Origin: an uncultured Lachnospiraceae bacterium
GTDB lineage: Bacteria; Bacillota; Clostridia; Lachnospirales; Lachnospiraceae
DNA length: 64,000 nt
Reading direction: 5' to 3'
NCBI GenBank assembly: GCA_910577735.1
Contig: CAJTOO010000006.1
Coordinates: 118,873-182,872, forward strand
Shown piece after piece: positions 36,690-45,530 of the stretch. A model generated the notes under the pieces. That model was not told the origin of the DNA, ran no database searches, and worked only from the letters and a program-made list of their open reading frames with translations. Both the position numbers and the translations under genes were made by a program. How positions within the stretch are numbered: the first letter of the stretch is position 1; the number at the start of each line of letters is the position of its first letter.

Positions 36690-36947
36690 ATGTTTGATGA
36701 GAAGGTAGTACAGTGCTTTCTGGACAATCAGTTGCAGCTGTATCCGGAGGAAGTAGCCACAACGCCTGAGGAGGCAGAAAACTTTCTGGAAGAATGTATG
36801 GCGGTAGTGGTGGATTCCCTCAGAGAAGTCTGGGAGTTTTTTGAGGAAGAGGGAATGGATATGGAAGGCGCCGATGAGGAGGAAATCCTGGAAGCGTCAG
36901 AGGTGTTTGAAGTTGGAGATGGCAGATATCTGATTGTGGAGGGATGA
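36690..36947 (+). CDS. Small acidic protein of unknown function
   Basis: About 85 residues, very rich in Glu and Asp and probably helical. GGGGGATATT stands ahead of ATG 36690; an in-frame ATG at 36678 would add four residues. I do not recognise the family. Between maf and this gene (36586-36689) lies a weak 7-bp hairpin with no T-run. It is the last gene on the plus strand before the minus-strand operon, and no terminator is seen behind it. Confidence 0.65.
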   Translation: MFDEKVVQCFLDNQLQLYPEEVATTPEEAENFLEECMAVVVDSLREVWEFFEEEGMDMEGADEEEILEASEVFEVGDGRYLIVEG

Positions 36948-37020
36948 CTGCGCACAGCGCAATCCGGGAATCCGTTTCGCAGACTCGGATATATATGCAG
37001 ACTTGGATAGCAATGGGGTG

Positions 37021-37830
37021 TCAAATGTGTAACAGTTGGCGCATCGTAGCTGCCAGTCCGTCATGATCGTTGTCCAGGCCGGTGATTACATCGGCCTTTT
37101 GCTTTACCTTTTCGGAAGCATTCAGCATGGCGATGCCGGTGCCGGCGGCTGCCAGCATGGAAATATCGTTATCGGCATCTCCTGCGGCGTAGGCGTCGGA
37201 GAGGGGAACGTGAAAATAATCGCACAGAAAACGTACCGCGTTGCCTTTACCGGCATCCCAGTCAAAGAGTTCCAGATACATATGGTTGGAGTAAATGGTG
37301 CGGACTTTGTTCTGAGCCCAGTCGGAGATGCTGCTGCGAAAGGCTTCCAGTTTGTCAAAGTCGTTCAGACTGATAGCCAGCATCTTAAAGGGGCCCTCGG
37401 TGAGCGCGTCCCTGAGATTGGGGGAGATGAGCAGGGGCAGATGGATTTTCCTGCGGTAATAGGTAATCTCTGCATCCTCTGCGGGAGAAACGATAGCATC
37501 CGCTGTGTAGGTCTGGATGTGCAGGCCATAGTTGTCTGCCTGTGCCTGCAGATAGGGTACATAGGAAAGGGAAAGTCTTTTTTCCCAGATGCTGCAGGCA
37601 CGGTCACAGTCATAAATCTGCGTTCCGTTACTGCAGGTCAGAAAGATACCGGGCTGTGTGAGCCCGGCGTTTTCTTTTACTTCCAGAATACTTAAAAGGG
37701 GCCTGCCCGAAGACAGAATCAGTTTGTTGCCTGCCTGAAGAAAGTCATGCAGAAAGGTTCTGGTGTCAGGGGATACCTGACTATCATTATTTAAAAGCGT
37801 GCCGTCTAAATCTGTGAATAAAAGTTTCAT
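37021..37830 (-). CDS. HAD-superfamily Cof-type phosphatase
   Basis: A 269-residue cytosolic phosphatase of HAD class IIB. Motif I is LLFTDLDGTLLNN at residues 3-15 with the nucleophilic aspartate, motif II SSGRPLL near 40, and motif III/IV AAGDADNDISMLAAAG near 216-231. Such proteins dephosphorylate sugar phosphates or cofactors such as pyridoxal phosphate or FMN. Third gene of a minus-strand operon behind a PHP phosphoesterase (15-nt gap). Confidence 0.9.
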   Translation of the reverse strand: MKLLFTDLDGTLLNNDSQVSPDTRTFLHDFLQAGNKLILSSGRPLLSILEVKENAGLTQPGIFLTCSNGTQIYDCDRACSIWEKRLSLSYVPYLQAQADNYGLHIQTYTADAIVSPAEDAEITYYRRKIHLPLLISPNLRDALTEGPFKMLAISLNDFDKLEAFRSSISDWAQNKVRTIYSNHMYLELFDWDAGKGNAVRFLCDYFHVPLSDAYAAGDADNDISMLAAAGTGIAMLNASEKVKQKADVITGLDNDHDGLAATMRQLLHI

Positions 37831-37845
37831 ATCGTTATTTCTCTG

Positions 37846-38742
37846 TCATTCGTTTGAATATATTATGTTAACTATAGAAGATTGTTTTGCAGCATCTTTG
37901 ATTCGATCCAGTACTTCTTCCGGAACAAACAGGCGGCCATAGCCGGTGCCTAAATCCAGATTCGGTTTGTTGGCGCCGTGAAAATCGGATCCGCCGCTTA
38001 GAAGCAGACCGTACTTGTCGGCGATTCTGCGCATTTCCCGTTCATCCTGCGGCGTGTAGGTGCTGTAGAAGGCTTCAATCCCCATCAGACCGGATTCCTT
38101 TAAAGAAGCTACCAGCGCACAGAGTCTGTCTGTTCCCATGTGATAGAGCGTGGGATGGGCCAGAATCGGGACACCGCCGGCCTGAAGGATCAGTTCCACA
38201 GCCTGGGCCGGGGTTACTTTTTCACGGGGCACGAAGTACTTCGTGTGGTCTCCCAGATATTGCGAGAAGGCATCCGGGCGGCTTTTCACATAACCATGTT
38301 CTAAAAGATAGGAAGCGTAGTGTGCCCGGGTAATGACAGCGCCGGGATTTTCAGCCTGCAGTTTATCAAAAGTGATATCAATGCCTGCGCCTTGAAGATT
38401 CTCGCACATTTTATGATTCCGGTTGATGCGGGAATCCACGAAGGCATTGAGTCTGTCCTGAAAGGAAGGGGCGTCATAGGAGATATAGAGCCCTACGATA
38501 TGCACATCCTTCTGTTCGTATTGGGTAGAAAATTCTATTCCCGGAATGACCTCAGTACAGGGAGCACCCTTCTGAGCCAGCGTGGCGGCGTAAGACAGAG
38601 CCTCATCCAACCCATCTGTGGTATCGTGGTCTGTGATCGCTAAGGCAGCAAGGCCTTTCTCCACAGCATAGTCCACTAACTGGGCAGGGGATAAACTTCC
38701 GTCTGATTTAGAAGTGTGGGTGTGAAGGTCTACCGGTCTCAT
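37846..38742 (-). CDS. PHP-domain phosphoesterase
   Basis: A 298-residue metal-dependent phosphoesterase of the PHP superfamily. Metal ligands are seen in VDLHTHTSKSDGS near residues 4-16, ITDHDTTDG near 37-45, and the C-terminal LLSGGSDFHGANKP. The length and motif order match the group that includes the 3',5'-nucleoside bisphosphate phosphatases (RNase AM type); the exact substrate is not shown. Starts 2 nt after the ABC-F gene. Confidence 0.9.
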   Translation of the reverse strand: MRPVDLHTHTSKSDGSLSPAQLVDYAVEKGLAALAITDHDTTDGLDEALSYAATLAQKGAPCTEVIPGIEFSTQYEQKDVHIVGLYISYDAPSFQDRLNAFVDSRINRNHKMCENLQGAGIDITFDKLQAENPGAVITRAHYASYLLEHGYVKSRPDAFSQYLGDHTKYFVPREKVTPAQAVELILQAGGVPILAHPTLYHMGTDRLCALVASLKESGLMGIEAFYSTYTPQDEREMRRIADKYGLLLSGGSDFHGANKPNLDLGTGYGRLFVPEEVLDRIKDAAKQSSIVNIIYSNE

Positions 38743-38744
38743 GT

Positions 38745-40385
38745 TCAGTCGTCCTCTTCCTGGCTGGCAGTACTGGTGTAGACAGTACGTTTTCTTGCCA
38801 TCTCATCGCTTTCCAGATATTCATCGTAGGTGGTGATCTTGTCAACCAGAGTGCCGTCGGGCAGGATTTCCATGATGCGGTTTGCCGTGGTCTGTACCAC
38901 CTGATGGTCATGGCAGGAGAACAGTTCCACGCCTTTGAATTTCTTCATTCCTTCATTGAGGGCTGTGATGGCTTCCATATCAAGGTGGTTGGTAGGCTCG
39001 TCAAAAAGCAGACAGTTGGCGCCGCTGATCATCATTTTAGAGAGCAGACACCGTACCTTCTCGCCACCGGATAAAACCTTTACCTTCTTCACGCCGTCTT
39101 CCCCGGCAAAGAGCATACGTCCCAGGAAACCGCGCACATAGGTCACGTCCTTTACGGGAGAATATCCCATCAGCCAATCCGTGATGGTGTAATCGTTGTC
39201 AAATTCTGTTGTATTATCTTTCGGAAAATAAGCCTGGGAAGTGGTGACACCCCATTTATAGGTGCCTTCGTCGGGCTCCATCTCGCCGGTGAGAATCTTA
39301 AATAAAGTGGTCTTGGCAAGCTCATTGCCGCCAACCAGTGCAATCTTGTCATCATGTCCCACGATAAAGGAGATGTTATCCAGCACCTTTTCCCCATTGA
39401 TGGATTTGGTAAGTCCCTCTACGGTCAGTACTTCATTACCGATCTCGCGCTCAGGCCTGAAATCAATGTAAGGGTATTTACGGCTGGAGGGACGGATGTC
39501 ATCCAGCTCGATTTTTTCCAGGGCGCGTTTTCTGGAGGTAGCCTGTTTGGATTTAGAAGCATTGGCGGAGAAGCGGGAGATGAACTCCTGCAGTTCCTTA
39601 ATCTGCTCTTCCTTTTTCTTGTTGGCTTCCTTGCGCTGTTTGACAATCAGCTGGCTGGATTCATACCAGAAATCATAGTTGCCGGCATAAAGCTGAATCT
39701 TGCCATAGTCGATATCTGCGATGTGTGTGCAGACCTTATTCAGGAAGTAGCGGTCATGGGAGACCACAATGACGGTGTTTTCAAAGTCGATCAGAAAGTC
39801 TTCCAGCCAGGCGATAGCGTCTAAGTCCAGATGGTTGGTAGGCTCATCCAGAAGGAGGATATCAGGATTGCCAAAGAGCGCCTTTGCCAATAATACTTTG
39901 ACTTTCTCGTTACCATTTAAATCTGCCATCGTGCTGTAGTGCAGATCGGTCTCGATGCCGAGGCCGTTTAAGAGCATAGCGGCGTTGGTCTCCGCATCCC
40001 AGCCATCCATCTCTGCAAATTCCGCTTCTAGTTCACTGGCGCGGATACCATCTTCGTCAGTGAAATCTTCCTTGGCATAGATGGCATCTTTCTCTTTCAT
40101 AATCTGGTAGAGACGTTCGTTGCCCATGATGACCGTGTCCATCACAGCGTAAGAGTCATACTTGAAATGATCCTGCTCCAGGACAGACAGACGCTGTCCC
40201 GGTGTGATGGATACATCACCGTTGGTGGTCTCCAGTACACCGGAGAGAATCTTAAGGAAGGTGGACTTTCCTGCGCCGTTTGCACCGATCAGTCCATAAC
40301 AGTTTCCCTCGGTGAACTTGATATTTACATCCTCAAAAAGAGCTTTTTTGCCTACACGTAATGTTACATTATTTGCCTGTATCAT
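38745..40385 (-). CDS. ABC-F family ATPase (YbiT-like)
   Basis: A 546-residue soluble protein with two ABC ATPase domains and no membrane segments, the ABC-F layout. Domain 1 has LIGANGAGKSTFL near 34-46 and LLLDEPTNHLDLDAIAWLED near 158-177; domain 2 has ALVGGNELAKTTLFK, LSGGEKVRCLLSKM and LLFDEPTNHLDMEA. The interdomain linker (about 230-310) is Lys/Glu-rich. ABC-F proteins act on the ribosome E site, as translation factors or antibiotic resistance proteins; the YbiT-like group is usually housekeeping. The second Walker A (GGNELAKT) lacks the usual GxGKST pattern. First gene of the operon. Confidence 0.9.
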   Translation of the reverse strand: MIQANNVTLRVGKKALFEDVNIKFTEGNCYGLIGANGAGKSTFLKILSGVLETTNGDVSITPGQRLSVLEQDHFKYDSYAVMDTVIMGNERLYQIMKEKDAIYAKEDFTDEDGIRASELEAEFAEMDGWDAETNAAMLLNGLGIETDLHYSTMADLNGNEKVKVLLAKALFGNPDILLLDEPTNHLDLDAIAWLEDFLIDFENTVIVVSHDRYFLNKVCTHIADIDYGKIQLYAGNYDFWYESSQLIVKQRKEANKKKEEQIKELQEFISRFSANASKSKQATSRKRALEKIELDDIRPSSRKYPYIDFRPEREIGNEVLTVEGLTKSINGEKVLDNISFIVGHDDKIALVGGNELAKTTLFKILTGEMEPDEGTYKWGVTTSQAYFPKDNTTEFDNDYTITDWLMGYSPVKDVTYVRGFLGRMLFAGEDGVKKVKVLSGGEKVRCLLSKMMISGANCLLFDEPTNHLDMEAITALNEGMKKFKGVELFSCHDHQVVQTTANRIMEILPDGTLVDKITTYDEYLESDEMARKRTVYTSTASQEEDD

Positions 40386-40434
40386 GTTGAAACCTCATAT
40401 TTTCTTATCGTTGTTGCCTTTGGTTACTCATATC

Positions 40435-40462
40435 ATTATACATGAAAACATTGTTTTTTCAA
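40435..40462 (-). promoter_or_regulatory. Sigma-A promoter of the ABC-F operon
   Basis: Minus strand TTGAAA (40462-40457), 16 nt, TATAAT (40440-40435), about 50 nt before the start codon. Confidence 0.65.
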
Positions 40463-40628
40463 GGGAAATCATGGAGGGTGCAAAATTGTATAAAATATGA
40501 AACTTTTTACGGGGCTGAATCGTATTAAGATTGACAGGATATATTAGGGATACAAAGAGTCTGGTGTATTTAAACATCAGTGACGATAGAGAAGGCGTCA
40601 GACGTAAGCATCTGTGGGGAGGGATGAC

Positions 40629-41570
40629 ATGAGTGGATTTTTATTGACACCAATGACACGCTTTTATATGGAAGCCTTGCAGAGTGCCAGTAACGCTGCC
40701 GGGAAAACGGCGGGTGCGAAAAAGGATGGGACCAGTGCGGGAGGCACGGCCAGCGGACAGACAAACAGCGTCGGAACAGGTACAGCAGCCACAGGACAGA
40801 CAAACAGCGCCGGAACAGGTACAGCAGCCACAGGACAGACAAACAGAAATCGGTTCGCAGATGCTGTACAGGAAAAGCTTGCCCAAAAAGATGGGGCTTC
40901 TTTGGAGAACATGGTGTCCGGTGTGAGGAATGAGGCAATGGTACGGGCCATGTCCAGGGAAGAATATAAGCTGTATATTTACCAGAAGATAGCAGCGATA
41001 CCGATGCATCCTTCCCAGAAATGGGACGCGGTCTTTGTGAACATCTCTGAGGAAGGGTTTGCTGCCATGCAGGCAGATCCGGCATATGAGAAGTGGGTAC
41101 TCGACACGCTGCGAAAGGATTTCGCTTTCTATAATCCCTGGAGCGCTTATGCAGGCGGAAGCTATCGGATCCATTACTTTGGCGCTACCAAACAAGAGTA
41201 CCGGGGAGAGAGCTTTGCCATGGGATTTCGAAATGGCGGCAAGCGCACGGATTCTTCAAAGAAAAAGAAAGAAAAGAGTTTCTGGGAAAAGAGAGCCGAA
41301 CGGCATAAGATGTACATGGATCTGGCGCAGAAAGCATGGTATAAGCATGAGAACGAGCAGCAGTATCGGGAGACCATCGACATACAGAGAAAGGAAGTAA
41401 GCAGCGCGCTGCTTACGCAGTGGGCCATGGAGCAGATTACTGGGGAGGAAGTTGAGCTGGGAGTCAATCCCTGCGTGTTATCCCAGGCGGCCACGGATTT
41501 TGCCCAGGGGTATGTGTTCTTCAAGATTCCCAGCACATTGATAAATCCCCGGACTAAAATCAACAAATAG
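40629..41570 (+). CDS. Unrecognised protein with 13-residue tandem repeats (possibly DUF6033-like)
   Basis: About 313 residues. The N-terminal 80 residues are Gly/Thr/Ala/Gln-rich and contain 2.4 copies of a 13-residue unit (GQTNSVGTGTAAT type). A folded region follows: SREEYKLYIYQKIAAIPMHP near 112-131 and KWVLDTLRKDFAFYNPW near 158-174. A Lys-rich helix comes next. There is no signal peptide or membrane segment. It may belong to a Lachnospiraceae family of unknown function (DUF6033 is my best guess, not certain). ATG 40629 follows GGAGGG; GTG 40614 is an alternative. Just upstream, TTAGGGATAC (40544-40553) resembles the site shared by the two-component and lipoprotein promoters. Confidence 0.7.
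   Translation: MSGFLLTPMTRFYMEALQSASNAAGKTAGAKKDGTSAGGTASGQTNSVGTGTAATGQTNSAGTGTAATGQTNRNRFADAVQEKLAQKDGASLENMVSGVRNEAMVRAMSREEYKLYIYQKIAAIPMHPSQKWDAVFVNISEEGFAAMQADPAYEKWVLDTLRKDFAFYNPWSAYAGGSYRIHYFGATKQEYRGESFAMGFRNGGKRTDSSKKKKEKSFWEKRAERHKMYMDLAQKAWYKHENEQQYRETIDIQRKEVSSALLTQWAMEQITGEEVELGVNPCVLSQAATDFAQGYVFFKIPSTLINPRTKINK
40755..40846 (+). repeat. 39-bp tandem repeat inside the unrecognised gene
   Basis: Units begin at 40755 and 40794 (differing by one base) with a partial third copy at 40833. Length 39 bp keeps the frame, so copy number can change without breaking the protein. Confidence 0.85.
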
Positions 41571-41639
41571 AGACGACCACACCCTATGTTCCGGGACAAA
41601 TCTACAGCAGGACAGATTTATGGTGGGACAGATACAGAG

Positions 41640-42953
41640 TCAGGGCAGTATTACCGTAAAGATACTGCCGCCGCCCGGTTGGTCAGAAACGGTGATTGTG
41701 CCGTGGTGGAATTTTATAATTTCTGAAGCAATCGACAGACCCAGCCCGAAGTGCCCTTTGGTGCTTCGGGATTTTTCTGCCCTGTAGAAGCGGTCAAATA
41801 TTTTCTTCTTATCTTCATCTGAGATGCCGATTCCGGTGTCTGCCACTGTGAGACAGAAGTGGTTCTTTTTATATAGAAGAGACAGGTCGATTTGTCCGCC
41901 GGATGGTGTATAACTGATGGCATTATGCAGAAGGATGGACAACACCTGGCTGATACGCTCATCGTCTGCCGTGCAGGTAGGGATGGTTTCTTCGGGCAAG
42001 CTTATGTTCAGGGTCAGGGAGTGTTTTCTGGCCAGCGGTTCAAAGGCCTCGTAGGTGTTTATGAGCAGTGTGTCCAGCTCCACTTCCTTAGGACGAATGG
42101 GGAAATTATGATTATCTGAGCTGCTCAAGGTGAGCATATCGTTGATCAGGGAGGACATCAGGGCGCCTTCCTGCTGTATGGTGTCCAGAAATCCCATCTG
42201 CTTATCCGGGTCAGCGCTGCGGCAGCAATCCGTGGCAGAGAGAATCACAGATAAAGGGGTGCGCAGTTCATGGGAGGCAGCAGCGATGAAAGCAGTCTGT
42301 CTGCGTCTGTTTTCAATAATAGGCTGCAGGAGCCGGCCTGTGAAGAAGAAGGAAAAGAGCGTCAGCATGAGGACAGCGGTTACATCAATCAGAAGAAAGC
42401 GGGTGCGCTGTCTGTGAATCTGCTCTTCCAGAAAGTCCAGGGAGCATAATACCACCATTTGAAGGGACGAGTTATTCCGATTCATCTCAATGACACTGGC
42501 ATAAAATTCGTGTTTCCGGCCGCCGGGATTGAAGGAGAATTCTGCGTGGAAACAGGGGTTGTAGAGAGCGAAATTAGGCTCTGTTGTGATACTTGTATTT
42601 GTGTCTGTCAAAGAATCTTCATAGGCGTTCAGACATTTTTCCAGAAGTTCCTTCGTATCCGAAGTGTCGGATAAACCGCCAAGACGATTGTATAGAAATG
42701 GTATACCGTTATCTAAAACAAAGAAGGAATAGTTGCCGCGGGATTCCATTTTAGAGAGCCATTCCATGGAAATGACAGACTGCTGTTCTAAGCTGGTGGC
42801 AATGGTATTGATATCATTCTGAAAAGATGTATATTGGTTTTCATAGAGTCCTTTTTCCGAGATATACAGATAACATAAGGACATGATGAGCATAATGGCA
42901 GCAGTGATGCCTGCGCACATTGCTGTCAGATACAAGTGAACTTTCTGAAACAT
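41640..42953 (-). CDS. Sensor histidine kinase
   Basis: A 437-residue membrane kinase. Two membrane helices (about 8-30 and 185-207) enclose an extracytoplasmic sensor domain of about 150 residues. Then come the dimerisation domain with ASHELRTPLSVI (phospho-histidine near residue 225) and the ATPase domain with NAISYTPSGGQIDL, DTGIGISDEDKKKIFDRFYR and GHFGLGLSIA. ATG 42953 has a strong GGAGG; an upstream in-frame start at 43022 is less likely. It lies downstream of the response regulator gene in the same operon and forms the pair with it. Confidence 0.92.
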   Translation of the reverse strand: MFQKVHLYLTAMCAGITAAIMLIMSLCYLYISEKGLYENQYTSFQNDINTIATSLEQQSVISMEWLSKMESRGNYSFFVLDNGIPFLYNRLGGLSDTSDTKELLEKCLNAYEDSLTDTNTSITTEPNFALYNPCFHAEFSFNPGGRKHEFYASVIEMNRNNSSLQMVVLCSLDFLEEQIHRQRTRFLLIDVTAVLMLTLFSFFFTGRLLQPIIENRRRQTAFIAAASHELRTPLSVILSATDCCRSADPDKQMGFLDTIQQEGALMSSLINDMLTLSSSDNHNFPIRPKEVELDTLLINTYEAFEPLARKHSLTLNISLPEETIPTCTADDERISQVLSILLHNAISYTPSGGQIDLSLLYKKNHFCLTVADTGIGISDEDKKKIFDRFYRAEKSRSTKGHFGLGLSIASEIIKFHHGTITVSDQPGGGSIFTVILP

Positions 42954-43028
42954 GTTTCCTCCGACTAACGGGTGAGTGCTGAACGTAAGCCTGGTGACCG
43001 GGAGTATGAATGATACGGACAAAGCAGG

Positions 43029-43706
43029 TCAGTTGGGTTTGACCATACAGTAGCCAATGCCACGGACGGTCTTTAACGTGAGACGACTGCCTATGGTCCG
43101 CAGACGCCTGCGCAGGAAGTGAATATAGTTGTCCAGATTGCCCTCTTCCACATCACTGTCAGGTCCCCAGACTTTTAAAAGCAGTGTGGAACGGGGAATG
43201 GTGATTTCGCCGCTTTTCAGAAAAGTTTCCAGGAGAGCGGCTTCACGTTTGGATATGGTACAGCTTCCTGCCGGTCCGCTCAGACGGCTCTGGACGCTAA
43301 ACCAGGTGATGTCAAAAAGAGTGACGGCATCCTCATCCACAATCTGATGGGGACGTCTTGTGACGCAGCGGATTCTGGCCAACAGTTCTTCTAAAGCAAA
43401 GGGCTTTACCAGGTAATCATCGGCGCCCATGTCTAAACCGGTCACTTTGTCAGAGAGTGTGCCCAGTGCTGTGATTAAAATGATGGGTGTATTGATGCCA
43501 TTATCGCGCAGGGAGCTGAGCACGTCCGTGCCTTCCATGCAGGGAAGCATGCGGTCTAAAAGAATCACGTCATAAATATTCTGTTCCCCATAGAAGAGGG
43601 CGTCTTCCCCGTCAAAGCAGGAGTCTACGGTAAAGCCGGCCTGTGTCAGCCCGTAAGTGAGGGTTTCATTCAGTTTTGCGTCATCTTCTGCAAGTAGTAT
43701 TCTCAT
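43029..43706 (-). CDS. OmpR-family response regulator
   Basis: A 225-residue two-component regulator. The receiver domain has the acidic pair EDD at 7-9, phospho-acceptor Asp51 in VILLDRMLP, and LVKPF near 99-103. The C-terminal winged-helix DNA-binding domain (about 125-225) has the family pattern ending in LRRRLRTIGSRLTLKTVRGI. First gene of the operon with the sensor kinase. Its own promoter region carries a TTAGAGA repeat that also precedes two lipoprotein genes, so it probably controls itself and those genes (inference). Confidence 0.93.
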   Translation of the reverse strand: MRILLAEDDAKLNETLTYGLTQAGFTVDSCFDGEDALFYGEQNIYDVILLDRMLPCMEGTDVLSSLRDNGINTPIILITALGTLSDKVTGLDMGADDYLVKPFALEELLARIRCVTRRPHQIVDEDAVTLFDITWFSVQSRLSGPAGSCTISKREAALLETFLKSGEITIPRSTLLLKVWGPDSDVEEGNLDNYIHFLRRRLRTIGSRLTLKTVRGIGYCMVKPN

Positions 43707-43900
43707 GGTGTTTTCCGGACCTTTCTTCGCAGTGGCACTGCTTCTCGCTTTGCAAGGGCACTGCCTCTACTCCGCAGCGGCACTCGAGAAACCTGTGGTT
43801 TCTCTCGTTCGCGGGCTTCGCCCTATCACGTAATAATCTGTCAAAATTGACTGCAAGCAGTCATTTTGCCATCTTATTGCGTGGCACTGCTCATTGGTTA
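43707..43900 (-). promoter_or_regulatory. Long structured 5' leader of the two-component operon
   Basis: The promoter at 43908-43940 implies a leader of about 195 nt without a gene. It holds an imperfect inverted repeat with arms of about 28 nt (43827-43854 and 43856-43883), a short perfect hairpin around 43784-43808, and four copies of GGCACT (AGTGCC as transcribed) near 43735, 43757, 43780 and 43883. The whole could be an RNA switch or a small dispersed repeat element that has become the leader. No coding sequence is seen. Confidence 0.5.
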
Positions 43901-43907
43901 CGCGTAC

Positions 43908-43940
43908 ATTATAACATAAAAATCTGGAAGGAATCTCTAA
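43908..43940 (-). promoter_or_regulatory. Promoter of the two-component operon with TTAGAGA site
   Basis: Minus strand -10 TATAAT (43913-43908). TTAGAGATTC begins at 43940, 27 nt before the -10; a weaker half-site TTCCAGA follows at period 11. No recognisable -35 hexamer, so an activator is expected. The geometry equals that of the two lipoprotein promoters. Confidence 0.6.
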
Positions 43941-43977
43941 AAAAGATTTTCCAAAAAGATTGGAAAAAGAATGGTTA

Positions 43978-44021
43978 TTGCTTTGGGGTGGAAAAGCGGA
44001 TATAATTAGCGTGGACGCTAA
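43978..44021 (+). promoter_or_regulatory. Promoter and palindrome of the LytTR regulator gene
   Basis: TTGCTT (43978-43983), 17 nt, TATAAT (44001-44006). A palindrome (TTAGCG, 4 nt, CGCTAA; 44006-44021) covers the expected start of transcription and could be an operator. Confidence 0.6.
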
Positions 44022-44048
44022 ATACGAAATTATGAAAGAGAAGGTTAT

Positions 44049-44795
44049 ATGTATTCGATTGCACTTTGTGATGATGAAATGGAAGAGCTGAACAGGACGC
44101 AGGAAAGTCTGCATCATTATATGAGACTGCATGCCATCAGTGATTTTGATATTAAAAAGTTTGAAAATGCAGAAGAATTGTTATATGTTATGAGGCACAA
44201 AGATTATATGCCGGATATTCTTCTGCTGGATATTTATATGCCTGAAAAACTGGGTACGACTCTCGCCAAGGAGATTCGGGAAATGGGCAGTAACAGCCGG
44301 ATCGTTTTCCTGACATCTTCCAGGGATCATGCGCTGGAGGCTTTTCGTCTGGAAGCGGCACAATATCTGGTAAAACCAGTGGTGGAAAAAGAGCTGTTCA
44401 CTGTGCTTGACAAATGCTTTCGCGATCTTGAGGAAGAGGCGAAGAAGTATCTGCTGTTTAAAGTGGACGGCAAGATACGCAGGGTACCGTTAGCTGACAT
44501 TCTTTATTGTGAGGCGCAGGGGAAACGGCAGTACATTCACCTTTCAGATGACACACATTTGGTCTTGAATATGACGATGGGAGAAATCGGGGGTCTGGTT
44601 CTGAATTACCCGGAATTCACCAAAGTTGGTATTTCTTATATCATCAATATGAATCATCTGGATACGTTAAATGCAAGAGAGGCACATCTTGACAACGGCC
44701 ATTCCATTTATCTGCCAAGAGGTTCTTACGGCGTACTGCGTGAGAATTATTTTCGCTATTATTGTGGTGGGGGGGGGGTAGAACTCCCTGAGTAA
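44049..44795 (+). CDS. LytTR-family response regulator
   Basis: A 248-residue regulator of the AgrA/LytR type. The receiver domain has CDDE at 7-10, phospho-acceptor Asp61 in DILLLDIYMP and LVKPV near 111. The LytTR DNA-binding domain covers about 135-240, with PLADILYCEAQGKRQYIHL and a C-terminal FTKVGISYIINMNHL. No histidine kinase gene lies beside it, so it is an orphan or is served by one elsewhere. The last codons run through ten consecutive G bases (44769-44778). Confidence 0.9.
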   Translation: MYSIALCDDEMEELNRTQESLHHYMRLHAISDFDIKKFENAEELLYVMRHKDYMPDILLLDIYMPEKLGTTLAKEIREMGSNSRIVFLTSSRDHALEAFRLEAAQYLVKPVVEKELFTVLDKCFRDLEEEAKKYLLFKVDGKIRRVPLADILYCEAQGKRQYIHLSDDTHLVLNMTMGEIGGLVLNYPEFTKVGISYIINMNHLDTLNAREAHLDNGHSIYLPRGSYGVLRENYFRYYCGGGGVELPE

Positions 44796-44820
44796 CAGAT
44801 TAAAGGACAGGCTTTAAAAT

Positions 44821-44862
44821 ATGCCCCCGCGTTTATGCCGCAGGCACAGGAAGCGGAGGCAT
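44821..44862 (-). terminator. Terminator of the GntR-ABC operon
   Basis: On the minus strand a 10-bp stem with one G-U pair (44862-44853 with 44830-44821), a 22-nt loop, then ATTTTAAAG. Confidence 0.6.
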
Positions 44863-44873
44863 TACAGTTTCTG

Positions 44874-45530
44874 TCAATATTCCCTTTTATGGAATATACA
44901 GGCTGTGAGCGGGCAGGATACAGCGAAAGCCAATATGCCGCAGGCGAGAATCATCACCCCGCTAAGGAAAAGCTGCAGATCGGTCATGCCGGCGGGAAAG
45001 AATGCGTTGATCAGGGTTTTAAGCCCCATAATACAGCCAACTGCGCCAAGCAGACTGAGAATCAGGGATACTTCATTGCGTTCTTCTCCGCCCAGGAAAA
45101 ACAGCGGAAAGAAAATGGCTCCCATGAACAGACTGATGCCGACGCCAATCACAAACAGCATGAAAATGTCCATATTCCGGTCAAATGGATTGCCATGCAG
45201 AGAGATGGATAAAGCGGTACTGACTGCGGCAAACGTGATGCCCACCGCCAGCCACAAAAGTTCACTGACAAACAGGCTTTTTACAATATCGGTTCTTCTG
45301 ACAGGTGCGGTCAGCTTGTATTTATGCCATTTCGTGGCACTCTCTTTGCGCACACTGGCAATGGAATTAAAAGAGAAACCAATCATGACCAACAACATAT
45401 AGTCGATGATCAGTGTGGCAATCGTATTATCCATGGCAACCACGAATATACCAAGGAAAAGCAGAATGACTGAAAATGTTTTGGCATTGGAAAGTGTTGC
45501 GTAGAAGTTATTTCTCAAAAGACCTTTCAT
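44874..45530 (-). CDS. ABC-2 type permease
   Basis: A 218-residue membrane protein with six likely helices, the usual form of permeases in GntR-ABC-permease cassettes. NNFYATLSNAKTFSVILLF near residues 7-25 and SVRKESATKWHKYKLTAPVR near 58-77 mark the ABC2_membrane_5-like family. The start overlaps the ATPase gene by 4 nt, so the two are coupled. Substrate unknown; related cassettes respond to cell-wall-active antibiotics. Confidence 0.87.
   Translation of the reverse strand: MKGLLRNNFYATLSNAKTFSVILLFLGIFVVAMDNTIATLIIDYMLLVMIGFSFNSIASVRKESATKWHKYKLTAPVRRTDIVKSLFVSELLWLAVGITFAAVSTALSISLHGNPFDRNMDIFMLFVIGVGISLFMGAIFFPLFFLGGEERNEVSLILSLLGAVGCIMGLKTLINAFFPAGMTDLQLFLSGVMILACGILAFAVSCPLTACIFHKREY

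Noticed and set aside
40755..40846. Regular 39-bp repeats as a CRISPR array.
   Set aside because: The copies are directly adjacent without spacers and lie in frame within a gene.
44769..44778. Run of ten G near the end of the LytTR regulator gene, as a possible phase-variation switch.
   Set aside because: Loss or gain of one G only changes the last few residues after the complete LytTR domain, since a stop follows within a few codons in each frame. An effect on function is unlikely.
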